From an uncultured Gemmatimonadota bacterium (lineage in GTDB: Bacteria; Latescibacterota; UBA2968; UBA8231): a stretch of 64,000 nucleotides of DNA. Shown piece after piece: positions 57,798 through 64,000 of this stretch. Location of the stretch: the NCBI GenBank assembly GCA_903893785.1, contig CAITNQ010000424.1, positions 47,977-111,976 on the forward strand. The letters run 5' to 3'. The notes below the pieces were generated by a model. It was not told the origin of the DNA. It was given only the letters and a program-made list of their open reading frames with translations, and ran no database searches. The first letter of the stretch is position 1. Each line of letters starts with the position of its first letter. The position numbers and the translations under genes were made by a program.

Positions 57798-60700
57798 ATG
57801 CCTGACCCCCCTACCCAGTCCGGATCGCCGCCGGCGGAAGCCGGTGACGAAGCCCCCAGATCCGCGCGCCAGATCGCGGCCGACCTGGAGTCGCTGCTGG
57901 CGGAAGAGGGTTACCAGGACGAACCGCGCCAACCGGCTCCCGTGCCGTCGAGCGATCCGGGTTCGCTCTTCGAGGACGATGGGGCGGCGTCGGCGTCGCC
58001 GCCACCGGCCGGCGTTGCGCCGGGCCAAGATCGACCGTCAATGGCCGGTGGGCCGCCAGCCCGGACCGCGGCGCCGCCAGGCGAGGGCAGTCCGCCGAGC
58101 CTGACCACGCGGCCGCCAAACCGGCAGCCGGGGCGATCTCAGGCAGCCAGTGCGGCGCCGACCACGCCAGCGCGCGTCGACTCCAGGGCGATCCGCGAGG
58201 AGCGCCGCCAGCAGGACCTGCAGGACTTCCGCGGCCTGGACGCCAAAATGACCGTGACGCCGTTGGCGGTAACCATCGCCGAGGACCGACTCACCGCAGT
58301 GGCGAACCGCATCACGTCCGACGACAACTACGAAGCCGTGCTGCGGGCGGCGCAGACGGCGGGGGTCTCGTGGGGGCTTGATCACGAAGCCATTCGCACT
58401 GCGGTCAATCGCGCCAGTCGCGGCCAGGGAGTGCGCCAGGTGGTGGTGGCCCACGGACAGGCGCCGCGGGTGTTGGCGCCGCCATCGGTGCACTACCATC
58501 TGCCGGCCGAACTGCTGACCCCGCCACCGGGCACCACGCAGACCGATTTTGACCGCCTGCGCCAGCTGCTGAGCGGCGCCCATGAAGACGCTTTCGAGGC
58601 GTGGAAGGGCACCGTCTGTGTGGTCCGCCCGGGCGATGTGCTGGCTGAGCGTGTCAAGGCGCGGATCGAGGCGGGCGTGGATGTGTGCGGGGCGCCCCTG
58701 AGTCTCCAGTTAGCCCCAGCTCAGCCCCTGATGGCCGGCGATCGAACGTCGCTGGCCGACGGGGGCAGCCGCGTGCTGGCCAGCACCTTTGGCTATGCCG
58801 GGCTGGTCGATGGCGCGCCGACGGTGCTGCCGGCCCTGTGGATGTCCGAGGACCGCATGCGGGCGGTGTTCGTTTGCCTGCGGCCAGCCGGCCCTTTCCC
58901 CGTCCCCAGTGAGGAGGACCTGGACGAACTGCTCCGCGGTGGGTGGATCGAGTTCGGGGTTCTAGCGCGTCAGGTCGCCCTCGTGCGCCAGCGCCTCAGC
59001 CGCGGCCAGACTTTGGCGGCCACCACCCCGATCGCGCTGGGCCGCCCGGCCGAGGACGGTACGAACGCGCATATCCAGCACGCCTTTGACAGCACGGCGG
59101 CCCTGACCTGGGGTCAGCTTCAGTCCTTTTGGGGAGCGGATAGCGCCGACAGCCTGGCGCGGGCGGTAGCCCAGCTAGCTGCCGAAGGAACGGCCCGGGT
59201 CACCGCGTTCCGCGACGGCGCCGTGGTGGTGGAGAAGACCCCGGCCACGGTCGGCGTGGCGGGCCGCGATATCCAAGGCGAGGAGATCACGCCGACGCAG
59301 GGCGAGGACATTCCACTGGAGATCGGCGACAACCTGGTGCTGGCCGAGGACCGCCTGCGGGGGTTAGCCACCTGCTTCGGGTATGCGGCCCTCAAGTGGG
59401 ACATTCAGCCGGCGCTGGTGTCGCCGCTGTGGACGACCCCCGACAAGTCGGCGGTGTATTTCGTCAACCTGCCCCAGATCGCGCCACCCCAGTTCCCGAC
59501 CCTGGAGGAGATCACGGCGCTGTTGGCCCGGGACGGCGTTACCCACGGTTTCAGCCCGGAGCGTTGGCTGGAATCCCGGCAGCAACTGGAGCGCGGCACG
59601 CTGCACGACCCGCTGGTCCTGCTGGCCGCCGGCACGGCGCCGCAGTCCGGCCGCGACGCCGTGTTCGAATGGGTTGTGGAGATCCCCAAGACCCGGGCCG
59701 GGAAGGTGCTGGAAGACGGCACGATCGATTTCCGCGAACGCAGCCTGACGGTAGTCGTTCGCCAGGGCGACCTCATCGGTCGCCTGATCCCGGCCGTGGC
59801 CGGCACGCCGGGTACCGATCTGCAGGGGCGGCCCATCCCGGCCCCCGCAGCCGCCACCACCGAAGTGGTTACCGACTCGCGGGTGACCGCCCGCATGGGC
59901 GAGGACGGCGTGATCTCGTTCCACGCCGCGGTGGCCGGCGGCGTGCACAGCGAGACCAAGGTATACGAGTCCAAGTACCGGTCGCAGCAGCGCACGCACA
60001 TCGCCATTTACCCCGTATCAAGCATCGAAGGCGATGTCGACTTCAGCACCGGCAACGTCGACTTCAACGGCGACGTGGTGATTCAGGGATCGGTGCAACC
60101 GCAGTTCAAGGTCAGGGCTACCGGTTCGGTCTCCATCGGCGGCTATATCGAGACCGGCGCCTGCGTTACGGCGGGCCGCGACATAACCGTGAAACGGGGC
60201 GTGGTCGGCCCAAGCACCTCCCTGGTAGCCGGCGGCGACATCGTGGCCCAGTATGTCCAGGATGCGGCGCTGCGCGCGGCCGGCAACGTGCGCGTGGGCT
60301 CGTACGTCTTCAACGCCTCAGTGCGCGCCGGCGGCGCGGTGCTGGTGGCCGGGAAGGCCGAGGGCAGTTCCAGGGCTGTGGTGGGCGGCCTGATCTGGGC
60401 CGCCAAGGGCGTCGTGGCCCGTTCCGTGGGGTCGCCCTACAGCACCAACACCCGGATAGTCGTGGGCATTGACCCCGACTACGTGGGCCGCGCCGAGCAG
60501 ATCCGCGCCAATGCACAGGCCTGCCAGGAGAAGCAGCTCAAGCTGTTGCGCGCCGTCGGCTTGGAGAGCAGCGAGGTGCCCGCGGTACGCCAGCGCCTGG
60601 CGCGGTGCCGGACACCCCAGGACAAACAGGCCGTCCTCAGCTGCCTGAAGCGCGTAGCCCGTATCGCCAGTATTGAGCAGAGCCTGCAGGACGAGTTGGC

Positions 60701-60902
60701 GGCGATCGCCCAGACGCAGCGCCGCCTGGCCATCAAGGCCACGGTCAGCGTGCAGGCCCGTCTGTTCGCCGGCGTCGAACTGCGGCTGGGTGAGGTCGGG
60801 CTGACGGTCCCGGACGACGAGGACCGGATCACCCTCGGCCTGGTCGAGGAAGACGGTCGCTTGGTCGTTCGCCGCGGGGCTTTCCGCGGTCACCTGCGCT
60901 GA
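57798..60902 (+). CDS. FapA/DUF342-family protein with a triplicated N-terminal unit
   Basis: The 1034-residue product starts with a disordered Pro/Ala/Gly region (to ~145). Three tandem copies of a FapA-N-like unit plus hinge follow, at about 155-335, 345-530 and 540-715. Each ends with the same succession: a ...GDxL or ...EK turn, the G-x-D-x-x-G loop and an FGYA or V-A-G-G segment. Then comes the beta-helix of the family (IEGDVDFSTGNVDFNGDVVIQG, SVSIGGYIETGACVTAGRDITVKRG, VRVGSYVFNASVRAGGAVLVAG). A helical coiled-coil region closes it. Ordinary FapA has one N-terminal unit. FapA has been linked to flagellar assembly and polar localisation; a role here is inferred from that. It is probably cytosolic or membrane-peripheral. 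Confidence 0.85.
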   Translation: MPDPPTQSGSPPAEAGDEAPRSARQIAADLESLLAEEGYQDEPRQPAPVPSSDPGSLFEDDGAASASPPPAGVAPGQDRPSMAGGPPARTAAPPGEGSPPSLTTRPPNRQPGRSQAASAAPTTPARVDSRAIREERRQQDLQDFRGLDAKMTVTPLAVTIAEDRLTAVANRITSDDNYEAVLRAAQTAGVSWGLDHEAIRTAVNRASRGQGVRQVVVAHGQAPRVLAPPSVHYHLPAELLTPPPGTTQTDFDRLRQLLSGAHEDAFEAWKGTVCVVRPGDVLAERVKARIEAGVDVCGAPLSLQLAPAQPLMAGDRTSLADGGSRVLASTFGYAGLVDGAPTVLPALWMSEDRMRAVFVCLRPAGPFPVPSEEDLDELLRGGWIEFGVLARQVALVRQRLSRGQTLAATTPIALGRPAEDGTNAHIQHAFDSTAALTWGQLQSFWGADSADSLARAVAQLAAEGTARVTAFRDGAVVVEKTPATVGVAGRDIQGEEITPTQGEDIPLEIGDNLVLAEDRLRGLATCFGYAALKWDIQPALVSPLWTTPDKSAVYFVNLPQIAPPQFPTLEEITALLARDGVTHGFSPERWLESRQQLERGTLHDPLVLLAAGTAPQSGRDAVFEWVVEIPKTRAGKVLEDGTIDFRERSLTVVVRQGDLIGRLIPAVAGTPGTDLQGRPIPAPAAATTEVVTDSRVTARMGEDGVISFHAAVAGGVHSETKVYESKYRSQQRTHIAIYPVSSIEGDVDFSTGNVDFNGDVVIQGSVQPQFKVRATGSVSIGGYIETGACVTAGRDITVKRGVVGPSTSLVAGGDIVAQYVQDAALRAAGNVRVGSYVFNASVRAGGAVLVAGKAEGSSRAVVGGLIWAAKGVVARSVGSPYSTNTRIVVGIDPDYVGRAEQIRANAQACQEKQLKLLRAVGLESSEVPAVRQRLARCRTPQDKQAVLSCLKRVARIASIEQSLQDELAAIAQTQRRLAIKATVSVQARLFAGVELRLGEVGLTVPDDEDRITLGLVEEDGRLVVRRGAFRGHLR

Positions 60903-60950
60903 CCCCTTCGTGGTGCGCCGGATCATCCCATTTGCAGGAGGAGCACCGAC

Positions 60951-62663
60951 ATGATCGCAGGCAGTTGGGCTCGCCCAGGTGCACCCGCGCGTGATCGGCG
61001 GCGGCATCGCCGTGGCCGGCAGGTTCTGGTGGCGCTCCTGGCCGGCGTGGCAGCGGCGGTGCTGACACCCGCCGTCGGCCAGGGTCAGGAGGCCGGCCGC
61101 ACGCCCCAATACCAGGGATCCATGGGCTGGGTAACGGTCGGTGATCAGCAGGCGTACCGACTGGCGTTGCGTCCCGAACTGACTGCGGGTCCGTGGGCGG
61201 CAGCCCTGGACCTGGAGCTGCTGCTCGACGCCAACGGCGGCGTCAAGGCCACCGGGTGGCAGTTCGGCACCGGAGCGGCAGCGGCTAACTCATTGCTGCG
61301 CAAGGTTTACTATGTCCGTTACGGGAAGCCCGACGGACCTGCTTTCGTCAGGCTGGGGGCGCTGGACGACGTCAGTCTGGGGTATGGCCTGATTGTCTCA
61401 GGGTACCGCAACACGCTGGAGTACCCCGGGGTGAAGAAGACCGGACTGCAGTTCGCGCTGCGCCGGCTGGGCGGCTCGGCCCTGGCTGTTGAAGGGCTGG
61501 TGGGCAACGTCCAGGACCTGGAACACGGCGGCGGGCTGATGGCGCTGCGGTTCTCGCGCCCCATCCTGGGCGGCGTGGAGGTGGGCCTCACCGGCGCCGT
61601 GGACCTGAACCAGTATGCCGGCCTTCTGGACAGCGACGGCGATGGGTACCCGGACGTAAATGACGCCTTCCCCACCCGTAAGGACCAGTCGCTGGACAAT
61701 GACGGCGACGGCGTGCCCGACGATCGCGACAGCGACGACGACAACGATGGCGGGATCGATATCGACCCGGGTTCGGGTCTTTCCACGACCGCCGTGGATG
61801 CCTTGCTGGACCTGCAACAGCGGTACGGGGCTGACGCACTGCCGCTGGACGCGACCGTCGAACGAGTCATACCGTTCAACCGTGACCGAGTCGGCCACGA
61901 CCGCTTCGGCATGGTGGGTCTGGACGCCAGTCTGCCGCTGCTGAAGCAACGCGCGGGCCTCGATCTGCGCCTCTACGGGCAGATGGCGGTCCTGCTTGAT
62001 GACAGCGATCGCATGAGCGCCGCCGAGGCTGCCAAGCAGGGCGTGGTGCCGGGCAACCGGCGCGCCCACGGCTGGGGCGCGGCCGCGCCCGGACTGGCCC
62101 TGAAGGCCGGCCCGTTGCGCAGCCAACTCGAACTGCGTCATTTCGGCGGCGATTTCCGCGCTGCCTATTTCGACAACCTTTACGAAGTGGACCGCGTGCG
62201 CATCAACGAGGCGACGGGGCAGGCGCAGAGCAAAGACGCCACCCTGACACGCGATCAGGCGGTGTCGGGGGTATTCGGACAGGCGGGCGCCGATCTGCTG
62301 GGGCTGGTGGAGGCCACCGGATCGTATCAGTACCTGGGGGGCGCCGAACGACCCGAGCAGCAGCTGACCGGATCGGCCCGGTTGACCGAACGGCTGGCCT
62401 CGCAGGTTCCCCATCTGACCCAGGCCCGGGCATACTACCAAAAGGCCAACATCGGCACACGCCTGGACCGCGACGGCACGCCGGGGTCTCACGACGGCTT
62501 CTTCGAGCCATCTGAGGACACCTTCTACGGCTATTTGGTCGGCTGCCGCATGTCGGGCGGTGTGTCGCTGGTCTGGGATCACCGTTACGTGTACGCACGG
62601 GGTTCAGATCAGCGGCTCGAGCGGCATCGCCTTATGACCATCGAGACGGTGTTCGACTTCTGA
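60951..62663 (+). CDS. Outer-membrane beta-barrel protein with Asp-rich TSP3-like insert
   Basis: The ATG has a strong AGGAGGAGC site upstream. The 570-residue product has a long basic N-terminus and a signal segment (VLVALLAGVAAAVLTPAVGQG). It continues as amphipathic strands and ends in TVFDF, a typical C-terminal barrel strand. Around residues 225-265 is a calcium-type insert (DSDGDGYPDVNDAFPTRKDQ, NDGDGVPDDRDSDDDNDGG) of the thrombospondin-3 kind. It follows the FapA-like gene after 48 bases. I do not recognise the barrel family. A porin or adhesin with a calcium-stabilised loop is possible. Confidence 0.8.
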   Translation: MIAGSWARPGAPARDRRRHRRGRQVLVALLAGVAAAVLTPAVGQGQEAGRTPQYQGSMGWVTVGDQQAYRLALRPELTAGPWAAALDLELLLDANGGVKATGWQFGTGAAAANSLLRKVYYVRYGKPDGPAFVRLGALDDVSLGYGLIVSGYRNTLEYPGVKKTGLQFALRRLGGSALAVEGLVGNVQDLEHGGGLMALRFSRPILGGVEVGLTGAVDLNQYAGLLDSDGDGYPDVNDAFPTRKDQSLDNDGDGVPDDRDSDDDNDGGIDIDPGSGLSTTAVDALLDLQQRYGADALPLDATVERVIPFNRDRVGHDRFGMVGLDASLPLLKQRAGLDLRLYGQMAVLLDDSDRMSAAEAAKQGVVPGNRRAHGWGAAAPGLALKAGPLRSQLELRHFGGDFRAAYFDNLYEVDRVRINEATGQAQSKDATLTRDQAVSGVFGQAGADLLGLVEATGSYQYLGGAERPEQQLTGSARLTERLASQVPHLTQARAYYQKANIGTRLDRDGTPGSHDGFFEPSEDTFYGYLVGCRMSGGVSLVWDHRYVYARGSDQRLERHRLMTIETVFDF

Positions 62664-62890
62664 TCCGCCCGGCCGGGCCGCGCGCGGCGGTGCTGCACTG
62701 TGTGTTGTAACAATAGAAGGGGCCGAACGGCGGAGCCGCAGTCGGTCCGAGGCAGTGCCTACACCCCGTGCGGTGGCGCCCCGCGCGATCGACACTCGGT
62801 CGACAGGCGTCCAAGTCCAGCCGGCACGGCCATAACCATAACCGGGCTGCCGACCCGCGATCGGCAGCTCTTCAGCGCCCAGGAGCCATC

Positions 62891-64000
62891 GTGAAGATCA
62901 CCGCCGTCAATGCCATCGTGCTCCGCCTCCCGGAGGTTTCCGCCAAATGCGAAGGAACCCAGGACACCTGCCTGATCAGGGTGGACACCGATGCCGGCCT
63001 GTCGGGGTGGGGCGAAGTGGACTCGGCGCCCACGGTCGTCAAGGCGATCATCGATGCCCCGCTGTCCCACCAGATCGCCAATGGCCTGGCCAACGTGCTG
63101 CTGGGTGCCGACCCCCTTGCCATCGACGCCTGCGGTGAGGCCATGATGGGCGCGGCCAACTACTATGGCCGCGCCGCCGTCGGCACCCATGCCATGGCCG
63201 GGGTAAACCTGGCCCTTTGGGACATTGCCGGCAAAGCCTGCGGACAGCCGGCGTGCCGTCTGTTGGGCGGTCCCCATCGCCGCCGATTCCGGGCCTACTG
63301 CTCGATCCTGTTCGGCGAGTCGCCCGCCGCCACGTACGAGTTGGCGCGCCGCTTCGCCGACCTGGGGTTCACGGCCATCAAATTCGGTTGGGGGCCCATG
63401 GGCCAAAGCGAAGCCAACGATATCGCCTTGGTGGAGCAGGCGCGGCGCGGTGCTGGCGACAGCGTCGATATCTTGGTCGATGCGGGCCAGGTCTGGGACT
63501 GGCGTACCGCCCTGCGGCGTGCCCAGCGCTTTGCTGATCTGGGCGTGTTCTGGTTGGAGGAACCCCTGCACCCGGCCGACGTGGAGGGCTACGCCCGGCT
63601 ATCGGCGGCCAGCCCGATCCCGATCGCGGCGGGGGAAGCCGAGTCGCTGCCAGGTGATTTCGAGCGACTGCTCGTGCAAGGCGGGGTTGACTGGATCCAG
63701 CCGGACCCAGGCCGTTGCGGCCTGTCGACCATGGTGGAGGTGGGCCGACTGGCATACCGGCTGCACCGCCGGGTGGTGAACCACAGCTTCAAGAGCGGCA
63801 TCACCATCGCCGCCTCATTGCACGGCCTGGCGGCAGCGCCACACGGCGAGCTCTTCGAGTATTGCATGGCCGAGTCACCGCTGCGCCACGAGCTCACCGA
63901 GGAGCAGTTCGCGGTGATCGATGGGTACGTCACGGTGCCCGAGGCGCCTGGCCTGGGCATCACGGTCAGGCAGGACACGATCGACCGCTACCGGGTCGCC
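62891..64000 (+). CDS. Mandelate racemase/muconate-lactonizing enzyme family protein, cut at the window edge
   Basis: The GTG at 62891 opens 370 residues that stay open to the end of the window, so the C-terminus is missing. It is an enolase-superfamily enzyme: an N-terminal capping domain, then a beta/alpha barrel. Metal ligands are visible as Asp197 (ILVDAGQ), Glu223 (WLEEPL) and Glu249 (AAGEAES). The probable catalytic bases are Lys164 (AIKFGWGP) and His298 (NHSFKSG). The GFTAIKFGWGP context is that of sugar-acid dehydratases rather than of mandelate racemase itself. The likely substrate is an acid sugar, perhaps from algal or plant polysaccharide, and the enzyme is cytosolic. No ribosome site is obvious. 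Confidence 0.88.
   Translation, partial: MKITAVNAIVLRLPEVSAKCEGTQDTCLIRVDTDAGLSGWGEVDSAPTVVKAIIDAPLSHQIANGLANVLLGADPLAIDACGEAMMGAANYYGRAAVGTHAMAGVNLALWDIAGKACGQPACRLLGGPHRRRFRAYCSILFGESPAATYELARRFADLGFTAIKFGWGPMGQSEANDIALVEQARRGAGDSVDILVDAGQVWDWRTALRRAQRFADLGVFWLEEPLHPADVEGYARLSAASPIPIAAGEAESLPGDFERLLVQGGVDWIQPDPGRCGLSTMVEVGRLAYRLHRRVVNHSFKSGITIAASLHGLAAAPHGELFEYCMAESPLRHELTEEQFAVIDGYVTVPEAPGLGITVRQDTIDRYRVA

Overview
The window is about 64 kb of GC-rich DNA from a free-living, flagellated Gram-negative bacterium. Three surface proteins end in FlgD-Ig-like modules (NPF-SPNGDGVND type). Alongside them are a PorV-like outer-membrane protein, CBM9-like secreted proteins, many long TPR and FG-GAP proteins, thrombospondin-3-like Asp repeats and an enolase-superfamily dehydratase. 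Together these suggest the FCB side of the tree, most like Candidatus Latescibacterota or a neighbouring candidate phylum. This is inference from gene content only: no rRNA, tRNA or ribosomal protein gene is present.

Layout. (1) 1-1.7 kb, minus: flgB, flgC, a small unknown protein and the start of an exported protein, behind a near-consensus sigma-54 promoter. (2) 1.9-10.7 kb, minus: a seven-gene exopolysaccharide/O-antigen operon in which most stop and start codons overlap. (3) 10.7-11.5 kb: non-coding DNA with imperfect long repeats. (4) 11.5-13.9 kb, plus: mpl (peptidoglycan recycling) and a HEAT-repeat secreted protein, followed by non-coding DNA with another short tandem repeat. (5) 14.5-23 kb, minus: CBM9-like protein, PorV-like protein, giant TPR protein, ExbB, two ExbD and a TonB-like/DUF4159 fusion, closed by a strong terminator. 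This looks like an energised envelope machine. (6) 23.4-29.6 kb, plus: a large Asp-repeat surface protein with a FlgD-Ig tail, then a TPR lipoprotein and an FG-GAP/UnbV lipoprotein. (7) 29.7-44.2 kb, minus: a secreted-protein cluster with an abundant-looking CBM9 protein behind tandem promoters and a long leader, two more FlgD-Ig-tailed surface proteins, an outer-membrane barrel, lipoproteins, a parvulin foldase and an SGNH hydrolase. (8) 44.5-46.2 kb, minus: two small secreted proteins. (9) 46.3-52.4 kb, minus: galU, a LarA-type racemase, a CsgG/FlgT-like lipoprotein, a small exported protein, an acyltransferase and a GT39 glycosyltransferase. (10) 52.6-55.7 kb, plus: a HAD phosphatase, a PfkB sugar kinase and an unrecognised enzyme-like protein, tightly coupled and possibly leaderless. 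(11) 55.7-57.5 kb, minus: acyl-CoA synthetase. (12) 57.8-64 kb, plus: a FapA-family protein with a triplicated N-terminal unit, an outer-membrane barrel with an Asp-rich insert, and a mandelate-racemase-family gene cut by the window edge.

How it fits together. Nearly everything serves the cell envelope: sugar-nucleotide supply (galU), polysaccharide assembly, peptidoglycan recycling, lipid acylation, export and folding (parvulin PPIase, PorV-like, TPR, Exb) and the surface proteins themselves. The most interesting ensemble is the Exb/DUF4159/TPR/PorV operon flanked on both sides by loci for surface proteins that share one multidomain architecture. Start codons were chosen from visible Shine-Dalgarno sequences and overlaps, and several differ from the longest open frame. 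All function calls are from motif recognition by eye; no database search was run.
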